The position numbers were made by a program, and so were the translations under genes. From NCBI RefSeq assembly GCF_034932185.1, contig NZ_JAYGHW010000089.1, positions 124,001 through 188,000 on the forward strand: a stretch of 64,000 bases of DNA. The letters run 5' to 3'. The notes beneath the pieces are model-generated. The model saw only the letters and a program-made list of their open reading frames with translations. It was not told the DNA's origin and searched no databases. Source of the stretch: Spirulina sp034932185. GTDB lineage: Bacteria > Cyanobacteriota > Cyanobacteriia > Cyanobacteriales > Spirulinaceae. Positions 43,019-52,258 of the stretch are shown piece by piece (positions within the stretch are counted from its first letter, which is position 1; each line of letters begins with the position of its first letter).

Positions 43019-44548
43019 ATGGGACTACCTTGGTACAGAGTACATACAGTCGTCTTAAACGATCCGGGCCGGCTGATTTCTGTGCATTTAATGCACACCG
43101 CCCTCGTAGCGGGTTGGGCGGGTTCCATGACCCTTTACGAACTCGCTATTTTTGATCCCAGTGATCCCGTGCTGAACCCAATGTGGCGGCAGGGGATGTT
43201 TGTGATGCCCTTCTTAGCTCGCTTAGGCGTAACCTCCTCTTGGGGGGGCTGGAACGTCACCGGCGAACCCTATGTAGACCCTGGTTTTTGGTCTGTAGAA
43301 GGGGTGGCGATCGCCCACATCCTCCTTTCCGGATTACTCTTCCTCGCTGCCTGCTGGCACTGGGTTTATTGGGATCTGGAACTGTTCGTCGATTCCCGCA
43401 CTGGGGAACCTGCCCTTGATTTGCCGAAAATGTTCGGCATCCACCTTTTCCTCTCTGGCTTACTCTGCTTCGGGTTTGGAGCCTTCCACCTCACCGGCCT
43501 CTTTGGGCCAGGGATGTGGGTCTCTGACCCCTACGGCATTACGGGCCATGTCCAGGCGGTAGCGCCAGAATGGGGCCCCGCCGGATTTAACCCCTTTAAC
43601 GCTGGGGGTGTGGTGGCCCACCACATCGCCGCTGGGGTAGTGGGGATTATCGCCGGTCTGTTCCATCTGACTGTGCGTCCCCCCGAACGGCTCTACAAAG
43701 CCCTGCGGATGGGGAACATTGAAACCGTCCTCTCCAGCAGTATCGCTGCTGTGTTCTTCGCGGCCTTCGTTGTCGCCGGGACGATGTGGTATGGCAGTGC
43801 CACCACCCCCATCGAACTGTTTGGCCCCACCCGTTATCAGTGGGATCAAGGCTACTTCCAACAGGAAATCGAGCGTCGCATTGAAACCAGCCTCGCCGCT
43901 GGCGCAAGCTACACCGAAGCCTGGGAAACCATCCCCGACAAATTAGCCTTCTATGACTATGTGGGCAACAGCCCCGCCAAAGGCGGTTTATTCCGCGTTG
44001 GCCCCATGGTGAATGGCGATGGCATCGCCCAAGAATGGCTCGGTCATCCCGTGTTTAAAGACAAAGAAGGTCGTCAACTGTTTGTCCGCCGTCTGCCTAA
44101 CTTCTTTGAAACCTTCCCCGTCGTCTTAACCGATGCCGATGGTGTGGTTCGCGCTGATATTCCCTTCCGTCGGGCAGAATCTCAGTACAGCTTCGAGCAA
44201 GCTGGCGTACAAGTAAGCTTCTATGGTGGGGCCTTGAGCGGTCAAACCTTCACCGATCCCCAAGAAGTGAAACAGTTTGCCCGGAAAGCCCAATTGGGTC
44301 AACCTTTCACCTTTGACCGGGCAACCCTCGGTTCCGATGGTGTGTTCCGTACCTCTACCCGAGGTTGGTTCACCTTCGGTCATGCGGTGTTTGCGCTCTT
44401 GTTCTTCTTTGGCCACATTTGGCATGGTTCCCGTACCCTTTACCGCGACGTGTTCGCGGGGGTTGGGGCCGACCTCGAAGAACAAGTGGAATGGGGTTTA
44501 TTTGCCAAAGTTGGCGATAAAACCACCCGCGTTAAGAAAGAAGCCTAA
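43019..44548 (+). CDS. psbB: Photosystem II core antenna protein CP47
   Basis: A 509-residue chlorophyll-binding protein, the usual length. MGLPWYRVHTVVLNDPGRLI and HLMHTALVAGWAGSMTLYEL are the standard start. Chlorophyll-ligating His residues appear in HLMHTALVAG, AHHIAAGVVGIIAGLFHLTV and the C-terminal FGHAVFALLFFFGHIWHGSR. The long lumenal loop lies between membrane helices V and VI. CP47 passes excitation energy to the photosystem II reaction centre. AGGAGG lies 10 bases before the ATG. A rho-independent terminator follows. The gene starts the conserved psbB-psbT-nrdR-rps1 group. Confidence 0.98.
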   Translation: MGLPWYRVHTVVLNDPGRLISVHLMHTALVAGWAGSMTLYELAIFDPSDPVLNPMWRQGMFVMPFLARLGVTSSWGGWNVTGEPYVDPGFWSVEGVAIAHILLSGLLFLAACWHWVYWDLELFVDSRTGEPALDLPKMFGIHLFLSGLLCFGFGAFHLTGLFGPGMWVSDPYGITGHVQAVAPEWGPAGFNPFNAGGVVAHHIAAGVVGIIAGLFHLTVRPPERLYKALRMGNIETVLSSSIAAVFFAAFVVAGTMWYGSATTPIELFGPTRYQWDQGYFQQEIERRIETSLAAGASYTEAWETIPDKLAFYDYVGNSPAKGGLFRVGPMVNGDGIAQEWLGHPVFKDKEGRQLFVRRLPNFFETFPVVLTDADGVVRADIPFRRAESQYSFEQAGVQVSFYGGALSGQTFTDPQEVKQFARKAQLGQPFTFDRATLGSDGVFRTSTRGWFTFGHAVFALLFFFGHIWHGSRTLYRDVFAGVGADLEEQVEWGLFAKVGDKTTRVKKEA

Positions 44549-44580
44549 ACTTCTCGCCTTCAGTTTTTAACCCAAACCTT

Positions 44581-44612
44581 TCCCTCCCCCGATTTGGGGG
44601 AGGGAATTTTTT
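44581..44612 (+). terminator. Rho-independent terminator after psbB
   Basis: A 10-base perfect stem TCCCTCCCCC / GGGGGAGGGA with a 5-base loop, then AATTTTTT. It separates psbB from psbT. Confidence 0.8.
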
Positions 44613-44676
44613 ATCGCCAAAACCTTTCCTTTTCCTGTTAAACTAGCAACTAGCTGTATTTTTTAAGAATTTAAAA

Positions 44677-44772
44677 ATGGAAAGTGTCGCTTATATCCTT
44701 GTTCTGGCCTGCGGGATTGGTGTATTGTTCTTTGCGATCGCCTTCCGCGAACCCCCCAGAATTGAAAAATAA
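44677..44772 (+). CDS. psbT: Photosystem II protein T
   Basis: A 31-residue single-span membrane peptide, MESVAYILVLACGIGVLFFA then IAFREPPRIEK, the standard PsbT sequence and length. It sits at the photosystem II dimer interface and helps stabilise and repair the QA site. It lies 128 bases after psbB, as in other cyanobacteria, with a terminator between them. Confidence 0.95.
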   Translation: MESVAYILVLACGIGVLFFAIAFREPPRIEK

Positions 44773-44969
44773 CCGGCTCCTTGCCGATTCGGGACGGGGC
44801 AAACCCCCTTAACCTCCCCTTTCACATTCCGTTTTGATAGCCCACGGGGTTATCTAAGTTTCTTGAGATTTGATTGCTTGATTGTGAGCCGCGATCGTGC
44901 TTGGGTTCCCAGCCGGGAAACCCAGGCTCGTCGTGGCTATTTCCACGTCAGCCCAGGGACATAACTGCT

Positions 44970-45497
44970 ATGCAATGCCCAGCCTGTCACCAGACCGAAA
45001 GCCGCGTCCTCGAATCCCGCTCCACTGAAGGCGATAAAAGCATCCGGCGACGGCGGGAATGTTTGCACTGTAAACACCGCTTCACCACCTACGAGCGCAT
45101 TGAATTCGTCCCCATTACCGTGATTAAACGGGATGGCCATCGCGAACTTTTTGAACGCTCTAAACTGCTACGGGGCATTATCCGCGCCTGCGAAAAAACC
45201 GGCATTGCCCACCAACGCCTAGAACTATTGGTGGGGGAAATTGAAAGTCAACTTCAGCAGCGCAGCCGCCGGGAAACCACCAGCGCCGAAATTGGCGATC
45301 TTGTCCTCCAAGCCCTGCGCCAGGAAAATGAGGTGGCCTATGTACGCTTTGCCTCGGTGTATCGGCAATTTACCGGAATTCATGACTTTATAGATACCCT
45401 CAATCACCTGCAAATCCAATCGCCCCAACCCCCAGAGGGCGATCGCCCCTGGCCCAGCAACCGCGTCACAAGTCTCTCCGCCCTGCCTCCCTTTTAG
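44970..45497 (+). CDS. nrdR: Transcriptional repressor NrdR
   Basis: A 175-residue regulator with an N-terminal zinc ribbon, MQCPACHQTESRVLESRSTE then ECLHCKHRF (four Cys). An ATP-cone domain follows (about residues 50-135), VPITVIKRDGHRELFERSKL. NrdR senses dATP/ATP and represses ribonucleotide reductase genes. The ATG at 44970 is fixed by the zinc ribbon; longer open frame upstream is leader. A TGGGTTCCC/GGGAAACCCA hairpin lies in the leader near 44902-44924. Confidence 0.95.
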   Translation: MQCPACHQTESRVLESRSTEGDKSIRRRRECLHCKHRFTTYERIEFVPITVIKRDGHRELFERSKLLRGIIRACEKTGIAHQRLELLVGEIESQLQQRSRRETTSAEIGDLVLQALRQENEVAYVRFASVYRQFTGIHDFIDTLNHLQIQSPQPPEGDRPWPSNRVTSLSALPPF

Positions 45498-45890
45498 GGG
45501 CTAGGGAAGCCGGAAAACCTTACCTTACCTAACCTCCCCCTCTCCCATTTTTGGGAGAGGGGGATTGAGGAGGTGAGGGGAACAGACTGAAGTCCGCACG
45601 ACAAACTTAAGCGACCTCAATAAGCTAAGATATTAATCTTGTGCATTGTTTAAAAATGATACACTCGGAGTATGTGGCCGTCGAGTAGCATTTCTGCCCC
45701 TGGCTCAACCTGCTTGATTGCGCCCCCGGAAAACCCAATGGCGGGTCTTTTCAATCCATCCCGGAGAGAACAGCCCCTGTTGAGTTTGTTTATTTGTGTC
45801 TGAGAAGTCTCGCTATTACCACAGGAATTTACCCATGATTCCCACACAGTGAAGCGTTACGGAGTTAAAAGCTAGGAATACATTACACAC
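45498..45890. other. nrdR-rps1 intergenic region and long rps1 leader
   Basis: About 390 bases without a supported gene. It contains a hairpin at 45536-45563 with arms CCCCCTCTCCC / GGGAGAGGGGG and no T tract. A possible promoter follows (TTGTGC at 45639, TACACT at 45660), giving an rps1 leader of about 220 bases. No tRNA or known riboswitch was recognised. Confidence 0.5.
45536..45563. other. Strong hairpin after nrdR
   Basis: Perfect 11-base stem with a 6-base loop, not followed by a U run, so it may be an RNA-stability element or a repeat rather than an intrinsic terminator. Its arms resemble the psbB terminator arms. Confidence 0.6.
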
Positions 45891-46895
45891 ATGGTCAGTC
45901 AGAAAAACACCGTTAGTAACAAAGACATTGGTTTTACCCACGAGGATTTTGCTGCGCTCCTGGATCAATACGACTATCACTTTAGTCCGGGGGATATCGT
46001 CCCCGGTACGGTGTTTAGCATGGAGCCGAGAGGGGCGTTAATCGACATTGGTGCAAAAACCGCCGCCTACATCCCCATCCAGGAGATGTCGATCAACCGT
46101 GTCGATGATCCCAGTGAGGTCTTACAACCAGATGAGACACGGGAGTTTTTCATTCTGACTGACGAAAACGAAGATGGTCAGTTGACCCTCTCCATTCGCC
46201 GCATTGAATACCTCCGGGCCTGGGAACGGGTGCGCCAACTGCAAGCGGAAGATGCCACCGTGCGCTCCAACGTTTTCGCCACGAACCGAGGCGGGGCCTT
46301 GGTGCGGATCGAAGGGCTACGGGGCTTTATCCCTGGTTCCCACATCAGCACGCGCCAGGCCAAAGAAGATTTGGTGGGTCAAGATCTGCCCCTGAAATTC
46401 TTAGAAGTGGATGAAGACCGTAACCGTCTCGTCCTCAGCCATCGTCGCGCCCTCGTGGAGCGGAAGATGAATGGTTTGCAGGTGGGCGAAGTTGTTACCG
46501 GCATGGTGCGGGGCATCAAACCCTACGGGGCCTTTATCGATATTGGCGGCGTGAGTGGTCTGCTCCACATTTCGGAAATTTCCCACGACCACATCGATAC
46601 GCCCCACAGCGTCTTTGCCGTCAATGATGAGTTGAAGGTGATGATCATTGACCTCGATGCCGAGCGCGGTCGGATTTCCCTCTCCACGAAGCAACTGGAG
46701 CCGGAAGCCGGGGATATGCTCAAAAACCGTGATCTGGTGTTTGAAAAAGCCGAAGAAATGGCCGAAAAATATCGGCAGAAGCTCCTGCAACAACAGCAGG
46801 GCGAACCGGAGGAACTGGTGGAAGTGGATCTCGAAGAGGAAATTTCTGCGGTTGAGGAAGAACTCGAACCCGTTGCGAGCGGCGTAGAAGAGTAA
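45891..46895 (+). CDS. rpsA: 30S ribosomal protein S1
   Basis: A 334-residue protein with three S1 RNA-binding domains, as in cyanobacterial Rps1a: about residues 30-100 (SPGDIVPGTVFSMEPRGALI), 115-185 and 195-270 (VGEVVTGMVRGIKPYGAFID, IGGVSGLLHISEISHDH). An acidic, helical tail follows (EELVEVDLEEEISAVEEELE). S1 helps bind mRNA to the 30S subunit. The gene is the last of the psbB-psbT-nrdR-rps1 order and ends in an intrinsic terminator. Confidence 0.97.
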   Translation: MVSQKNTVSNKDIGFTHEDFAALLDQYDYHFSPGDIVPGTVFSMEPRGALIDIGAKTAAYIPIQEMSINRVDDPSEVLQPDETREFFILTDENEDGQLTLSIRRIEYLRAWERVRQLQAEDATVRSNVFATNRGGALVRIEGLRGFIPGSHISTRQAKEDLVGQDLPLKFLEVDEDRNRLVLSHRRALVERKMNGLQVGEVVTGMVRGIKPYGAFIDIGGVSGLLHISEISHDHIDTPHSVFAVNDELKVMIIDLDAERGRISLSTKQLEPEAGDMLKNRDLVFEKAEEMAEKYRQKLLQQQQGEPEELVEVDLEEEISAVEEELEPVASGVEE

Positions 46896-46907
46896 CCGTT
46901 GAGGTTC

Positions 46908-46942
46908 AATCCCCTTAGGCCCTTGGGTTTAAGGGGATTTTT
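46908..46942 (+). terminator. Rho-independent terminator after rps1
   Basis: AATCCCCTTA / TAAGGGGATT stem with a 12-base loop, followed by a T run, 13 bases after the rps1 stop. Confidence 0.85.
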
Positions 46943-46960
46943 GTCGCCATTGGGTCAAGG

Positions 46961-49900
46961 ATGGCAGTGGAGATGGTGAGCGCGGGTCAGGCTTGGGGGT
47001 TTGATGGCGATGGGGCGTTACTGCGTTTAGTGGTGGAGGCCCATCGCATCCGCTATGCCTATTTGTTTGATCCCCTCATCGCGGTGCATACGGCCCGGGT
47101 GGAGCCGTTGCCCCATCAAATCACCGCTGTTTATCGGGAAATGCTCCCCCGTCAGCCGTTGCGGTTTTTGTTGGCGGATGATCCGGGGGCGGGGAAGACG
47201 ATTATGGCGGGGTTGTTGATGCGGGAGTTGCTGATCCGGGGGGATTTGCAGCGCTGTTTGATTGTTTGTCCGGGGAGTTTGGCGGCGCAATGGCAGGAGG
47301 AGTTGGCGGATAAGTTCGATCTGCCCTTTGCGATCGCCCTCCCTGAGCGCCCCTTGAGGGAAACCCCCCTGGCCATTGCCCGCCTCGATCAATTTAGCCG
47401 CAGCGAGGAACTACAAAACCAATTGCAGCAAATGGATTGGGATTTGGTCGTTGTCGATGAGGCCCATAAATTAGCGGCGACGGTGTTCGGGGGGGAACGG
47501 CGGGAAACGAAACGCTACAAACTGGGGAAGCTCCTGGCCACCGTGAGCCGCCATTTTCTGCTGATGACCGCCACACCCCACAACGGCAAAGAGGAGGATT
47601 TTCAGCTTTTTCTCGCCCTGTTGGATGGCGATCGCTTTGCCGGGGGATATCGCGATCCCTCCTATACCTGCGATCCCGCCGATCTGATGCGGCGTTTGGT
47701 CAAAGAAGACCTATTAAAGTTTGACGGTACGCCCCTTTTCCCCGAACGCCGCGCCCATACGGTGCAATACCAGTTATCCCCCCCAGAGGCGGAACTCTAT
47801 CGCCAGGTGACAAACTATGTGCAGCGGGAATTTGACCGCGCCGAAGCCCTCAACCACAACGGCCGAAAAAGTACCGTCGGCTTTGCCCTGACGATCCTCC
47901 AGCGGCGTTTAGCCTCCTCCCCCGAAGCCATTTATCAATCCCTGCGGCGGCGGCGCGATCGCCTCCAAGCTCGCCTCACCGCAGCCCGCCAAGGCCAAAA
48001 CCTAGCCTGGCAACTCCCCCCCATCGATCTGGAGGATTGGGAGGAGGATGGGGATGAGATGGGGGATGAGGAACGGGAAGCGACGGAGGCGGCGGTGGTG
48101 GAGCAGGCGACAGCGGCCCGAACGATCGCCGAACTGCAAAAGGAGATCCAGCAGCTTGAGGCCTTGGAGCGGTTAGCCCTTGGGGTACGGCAGGGGGGGC
48201 GCGATCGCAAATGGGATCAACTCTCACAACTGATCCAAACCCTTTGGACGGAAACAATCACGCCCAAACTGGTGATCTTCACGGAACATCGGGACACCCT
48301 CGACTACCTCACCGGGCGGATCACGACGCTCCTCGGTCGCCCGGAGGCGGTGGTACTCATTCATGGCGGGATGGGTCGCCCTCAGCGACGAAAAGCAGAG
48401 CAAGGTTTTAAGCAGGAGGATCAAGTCCAGGTGTTGATTGCCACCGATGCGGCGGGAGAGGGGATTAATCTCCAACGGGCGCACCTGATGGTTAACTACG
48501 ATCTGCCCTGGAATCCCAACCGTTTAGAGCAGCGGTTTGGCCGGATTCACCGCATTGGCCAGCGGGAGGTGTGCCATCTGTGGAATTTGGTGGCCCAGGG
48601 GACGCGGGAGGGGGATGTGTATGGGCGGTTGTTGGAGAAGTTGGCGGTGGTGCAGGCAGCGTTGGGGGGGAAAGTGTTTGATGTGTTGGGCAAGGCCGTA
48701 ACGGGTCGGGAATTGCGGGAATTAATGATGGAGGCGATCCGCTATGGAGAGCGCCCCGATGTTAAGGCCCGGCTTAACCAAGTGTTAGGCGATCGCCTCA
48801 ATCCCCAGTATTTAGAGGATCTCCTCCACCGGGAAGCCCTCGCTCACGATCGCCTCAACCTTGACGCAGTGGCAACAATCCGGGCAGACATGGCCCGGGC
48901 CGGCGTTTGCAAAATGCAACCCTATGTGATCAGCCACTTTTTCTTAACTGCCTTTGAATATTTGGGGGGAACGATCCGCCATCGGGAGGCAAAACGCTAC
49001 GAAATCACCCATATTCCCGCCCTGATCCGGGCGCATCCCCTTGGCCAGCCCTTGCCGCGCCGCTATGAGCGGGTTTGTTTTGAGAAGGATTTAATCACGA
49101 TCCCGAATCAGCCGACAGCAACGCTGATCTCTCCCGGTCATCCCCTGTTAGAGGCAATCTTGGCGGTAATTTTGGCCCAGGAGGGGGCGGTGTTGCGGCG
49201 GGGGGCAGTGTTAATTGATGAGCAGGATCCGGGGGAGGAGGTGCGGGCCGTGGTTTATCTTGCCCATGCGATTCAGGAGAGCGGGGCAGGACGGGTGATT
49301 TCCCAACGGTTGCAATTTGTGGAGATCACGGCGGCGGCTTGCCGCGATGCTGGCCCCGCGCCGGATCTGGACTATCGCCCCGCAACGGCGGCGGAATGGG
49401 CATTGATAGAGCCGTTGTTACCCACGGTGGCATTTTTAGCAGATTTGGAGCAGCGGGGGCTGGAATTTGCGATCCGCGATAGCGTATCTATCGCCCCTTT
49501 AGTCCCCCAACATCTCGCAGCGGTGCAAAGGGAGCGACAGCCCCGCCTGGAGAAAACGATTTTAGCAGTGCGCGATCGCCTCACCAAGGAAATCAACTAT
49601 TGGGATCGACAGGCTGCAAAATTACGCAGTGACGAGGAAGCGGGAAAAACCAATGCCAAGCTCAATTCTGAGCGGGCGCAACAGCGGGCCGATGAATTAG
49701 CCCTACGGCTCAAGGAACGGTTAGCGGAATTAGAGCGGGAGCAGCAGCTTGAAGCGGGGGAGCCGGTGGTGTTGGGGGGGTTTGCGGTGATCCCCTTGGG
49801 GTTATTGCAACGGTTAGCGGGGCAACGGCAAGAGGAGCCGGGGTTATTTGCGCGGGAAACGCGGCGGGTGGAGTTGGCGGCGATGGCGGCGGTGATGGCG

Positions 49901-50290
49901 CGGGAGCGGGAATTAGGCTATCTTCCCCGGGATGTGAGCGCCCAAAAGCGCGGTTATGATATCGAGTCCGAGATGCCCGCAACGGGGGATTTGCGTTTCA
50001 TTGAGGTGAAGGGGCGGATTATCGGGGCGCAAACGGTGACGGTGACGCGGAATGAAATTGTGACGGCGTTAAATGACCGGGAGCGGTTTCTGTTGGCTTT
50101 GGTGGCGGTTCCCCCTGGGCCGGAGTTTGGCGCGGGGGATGTGTTTCGGATGCGGGAAACGGGGGGGCAGTATGGGGTGGGTTGTGAGGTGCGCTATGTG
50201 CGCCAACCCTTTAACCGGGAGCCGGATGCGGCGGTGAACAGTGTTAATTATGATTGGCGATCGCTCTGGGAACGGGGGGCGGATCGGTAG
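46961..50290 (+). CDS. SNF2-family helicase with C-terminal DUF3883-like domain, defence island
   Basis: An 1109-residue superfamily 2 ATPase. N-terminal RecA lobe: Walker A LLADDPGAGKTIMAGLLMRE (about residues 68-87), DEAH-box LVVVDEAHKLAATVFGG (about 164-180), LLMTATPHNGKEEDF (III). Second lobe: IATDAAGEGINLQRAHLMVN, then NRLEQRFGRIHRIGQ. The C-terminal region from about residue 975 has a DUF3883-like element, RGYDIESEMPATGDLRFIEV then KGR, that reads as Asp...Glu-x-Lys. This could be a PD-(D/E)XK-type nuclease or DNA-binding fold. Similar SNF2-type helicases occur in DISARM-related and DUF1156/DUF499 loci. It starts the plus-strand defence island just after the rps1 terminator. G-rich coding strand. 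Confidence 0.87.
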   Translation: MAVEMVSAGQAWGFDGDGALLRLVVEAHRIRYAYLFDPLIAVHTARVEPLPHQITAVYREMLPRQPLRFLLADDPGAGKTIMAGLLMRELLIRGDLQRCLIVCPGSLAAQWQEELADKFDLPFAIALPERPLRETPLAIARLDQFSRSEELQNQLQQMDWDLVVVDEAHKLAATVFGGERRETKRYKLGKLLATVSRHFLLMTATPHNGKEEDFQLFLALLDGDRFAGGYRDPSYTCDPADLMRRLVKEDLLKFDGTPLFPERRAHTVQYQLSPPEAELYRQVTNYVQREFDRAEALNHNGRKSTVGFALTILQRRLASSPEAIYQSLRRRRDRLQARLTAARQGQNLAWQLPPIDLEDWEEDGDEMGDEEREATEAAVVEQATAARTIAELQKEIQQLEALERLALGVRQGGRDRKWDQLSQLIQTLWTETITPKLVIFTEHRDTLDYLTGRITTLLGRPEAVVLIHGGMGRPQRRKAEQGFKQEDQVQVLIATDAAGEGINLQRAHLMVNYDLPWNPNRLEQRFGRIHRIGQREVCHLWNLVAQGTREGDVYGRLLEKLAVVQAALGGKVFDVLGKAVTGRELRELMMEAIRYGERPDVKARLNQVLGDRLNPQYLEDLLHREALAHDRLNLDAVATIRADMARAGVCKMQPYVISHFFLTAFEYLGGTIRHREAKRYEITHIPALIRAHPLGQPLPRRYERVCFEKDLITIPNQPTATLISPGHPLLEAILAVILAQEGAVLRRGAVLIDEQDPGEEVRAVVYLAHAIQESGAGRVISQRLQFVEITAAACRDAGPAPDLDYRPATAAEWALIEPLLPTVAFLADLEQRGLEFAIRDSVSIAPLVPQHLAAVQRERQPRLEKTILAVRDRLTKEINYWDRQAAKLRSDEEAGKTNAKLNSERAQQRADELALRLKERLAELEREQQLEAGEPVVLGGFAVIPLGLLQRLAGQRQEEPGLFARETRRVELAAMAAVMARERELGYLPRDVSAQKRGYDIESEMPATGDLRFIEVKGRIIGAQTVTVTRNEIVTALNDRERFLLALVAVPPGPEFGAGDVFRMRETGGQYGVGCEVRYVRQPFNREPDAAVNSVNYDWRSLWERGADR

Positions 50291-50346
50291 GGGCGTGATG
50301 GGTTGGGGGTTATGAGGGGCGATCGCCTCTAGTTTGGGGTATGGTG
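50287..50346. repeat. Direct repeat boxes, left side of the ATPase cassette
   Basis: Contains GTAGGGGCG (50287), GATCGCCTCT (50321) and GTTTGGGGTATGGTG (50332). The same three boxes recur in the same order at 52259-52372, on the other side of the two-gene cassette. Confidence 0.7.
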
Positions 50347-50376
50347 AGAATCAAGGCATGATATGAAGAGGGTTGA

Positions 50377-51600
50377 ATGACACAGGGGCGAGAAAGACTA
50401 ACCATTGATGGCCATTTAGGCCCGTTGCGGGCTGTTGAGACTCCCCTAACTTTGGATATTTCCCCCCTAACGGTGTTTATTGGCCCCCAGGGAACGGGAA
50501 AATCCTTAGCGAGTCAACTCCTTTATTTTTTTCGTGATGCTCAATATTTAATCTCTCGCTACTCTCGCCAAGAAGGGCCGGAGCAAACGGTTAGACGGGT
50601 GATTGAAGGTATTCGTTCGGGGGAAGATAGTAAACGATCTTTTTCATCCTTTGTGATGAATAAAAAGGTAGAGGTGGGGTATCAACGGATAGAGGATGAT
50701 CCAGGTGAAGAGGATTGGGGAATTACTTGTTATGAGTCGAATCGGATCATTCGTCCCAAGAAAATTTTTAAGCAAAGTATTAAGGCTTGGTTAACCCAGA
50801 TCACCGATAATCCTACATTAAGCGGGGATCTGCATCCCCGTGTTTTATTTGTGCCAGCGGAGCGGTCGTTTTTTTCGCGGTTAATCAATGCAGATCCCGG
50901 CGCTTTAGGCAGTTCAGATTTACCCATTTCCATGCGTCAGTTTACCAGCTTTTTAATGGGCGCAGCGGATACCCATCAGCAATGGCAAGGCGCTCCAGGG
51001 GAAAGGCCGAGGGAGGTGGCTGAAATTGATCAAATGATCACCCATGAGTTGCGGGGCTATGCGGTTTTTTCGAGGACGGGGCCCTATGCAAGGCGATGGC
51101 AATGGATGCCGGAGGGGAGCGATCGCCCCATTGAAATTGAGATGGCCTCTTCTGGGCAGATGGAAACTTGGCCCATGGTCTCCATTGCACAGGCGATGTT
51201 TGCTTGGGAGCGGCCGCGACGGCCATTGTTTATTCATATTGAGGAGCCGGAGACCCATTTACATCCATCGGCTCAGGTGGCAATTACGCAGCTTTTAGCC
51301 TATTTATGTAACCGGGGTTTTCGGTTGGTCATTACCACTCATTCACTGTTTGTTTTATATGTTTTAAATAATTTAATTTTGGCAAATCAGCATTTACCGA
51401 AGCAGAATTTTGAAGGTCTGCCCGATGCTGGTTTACGGCTGACACCGGAGCATCTTTCTGCCTATTTATTTGCGGAGGGAACGGCGGTTTCAATTTGTGA
51501 TCAATCTGGGGAGTTAGATGAGAGTCGGCTGTCGAGTGTTTTGGGAAATCTGGAGGTACAGTACAACCAGATTCAGGCCTATGATGTGTTGTGGAGTTGA
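50377..51600 (+). CDS. AAA/ABC-type ATPase (OLD/AAA_15-like), first gene of a two-gene cassette
   Basis: A 407-residue ATPase of the ABC/SMC-like superfamily seen in OLD, Septu and other anti-phage proteins. N-terminal Walker A TVFIGPQGTGKSLASQLLYF (about residues 30-50). The C-terminal part has a Walker B FIHIEEPETHLHPSAQVAIT (about 286-306) and a H-loop LVITTHSLFVLYVLNN. No TOPRIM domain follows, unlike OLD or GajA, so another effector is needed. The small gene at 51607 starts 6 bases after the stop. It lies between the SNF2 helicase and the DUF1156 methyltransferase. A direct repeat flanks this gene pair. Confidence 0.85.
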   Translation: MTQGRERLTIDGHLGPLRAVETPLTLDISPLTVFIGPQGTGKSLASQLLYFFRDAQYLISRYSRQEGPEQTVRRVIEGIRSGEDSKRSFSSFVMNKKVEVGYQRIEDDPGEEDWGITCYESNRIIRPKKIFKQSIKAWLTQITDNPTLSGDLHPRVLFVPAERSFFSRLINADPGALGSSDLPISMRQFTSFLMGAADTHQQWQGAPGERPREVAEIDQMITHELRGYAVFSRTGPYARRWQWMPEGSDRPIEIEMASSGQMETWPMVSIAQAMFAWERPRRPLFIHIEEPETHLHPSAQVAITQLLAYLCNRGFRLVITTHSLFVLYVLNNLILANQHLPKQNFEGLPDAGLRLTPEHLSAYLFAEGTAVSICDQSGELDESRLSSVLGNLEVQYNQIQAYDVLWS

Positions 51601-51606
51601 TTGTCG

Positions 51607-52248
51607 ATGCCGTTGGATTGTACTGGGGAGATTTTGCCGAGGGGGATTAGCATTATTCAGCCTGGGGATGTGCTGAATGATTTGGATGATTTTTGTTTGG
51701 TTTTAAACATAGAGGATCAGGTTTTGTTCTATGAGTGCATATCGGAGGGGCTAAAGTATTGGGTAATTTTGGAGGCGGATGATTATCCGATTTTGGTGTG
51801 TGAGTTGGAGCAATATGCTGATTTTTTAGCAAGGCGAGGGCAATGGCAGGGAAGACGGGCTGATTATTTGGTGATCGGGTCTCATGGGGGGGATTGTTTT
51901 TTGATTGTTGTGGAGTTACGCCATGTGTTGGTGAAGGCGGATCAGGAGGAGGATAAGTTTCAGCAATTAAGGGAAACGATTGAGCATCTGCTCCGGTTTC
52001 ATTTGGGGGAGATTCAGGGTTCTGATGGTTTGGCGGGGGTTTATGCCGCTCCGGAATCCTATCGGGTGATTGGGGTGGTGATTGCGCCGGGCAATACGCG
52101 GCAGTTTTCCCGTCGGGCCTTGAATCCGATCATGAATATTGCGGATCATCAGGTTGTGATCCGAACGTTGCCGAAGGATGCTTTATCAGATTGCAAAATT
52201 ACCTGGACGGGTTTGTTGGAATGGTTGGGGGTTCCACGGGGTTATTAG
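51607..52248 (+). CDS. Unrecognised small partner of the AAA ATPase
   Basis: A 213-residue protein of no recognised family, 6 bases after the ATPase gene. It has alternating strands and helices: LVLNIEDQVLFYECISEGL, then DYLVIGSHGGDCFLIVVELR, a two-strand hairpin with an Asp and Glu-x-Arg that loosely resembles a PD-(D/E)XK site but lacks the Lys. A helix, DKFQQLRETIEHLLRFHL, and a strand, SYRVIGVVIAPGNTRQFSRR, follow, as in some restriction-endonuclease-like folds. The effector function is inferred from position only. The ATG is used; a TTG two codons earlier is directly after the previous stop. Confidence 0.65.
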   Translation: MPLDCTGEILPRGISIIQPGDVLNDLDDFCLVLNIEDQVLFYECISEGLKYWVILEADDYPILVCELEQYADFLARRGQWQGRRADYLVIGSHGGDCFLIVVELRHVLVKADQEEDKFQQLRETIEHLLRFHLGEIQGSDGLAGVYAAPESYRVIGVVIAPGNTRQFSRRALNPIMNIADHQVVIRTLPKDALSDCKITWTGLLEWLGVPRGY

Positions 52249-52258
52249 GGGCCAATGG

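Noticed and set aside
45600..45880. tRNA or 6S-like RNA between nrdR and rps1
   Set aside because: No cloverleaf with acceptor stem and T-loop could be folded by eye; treated as leader sequence.
47935..48484. Antisense Arg/Ser/Pro-rich open frames in the helicase gene
   Set aside because: They arise from G-rich codon bias on the opposite strand, and overlap a gene with clear helicase motifs.
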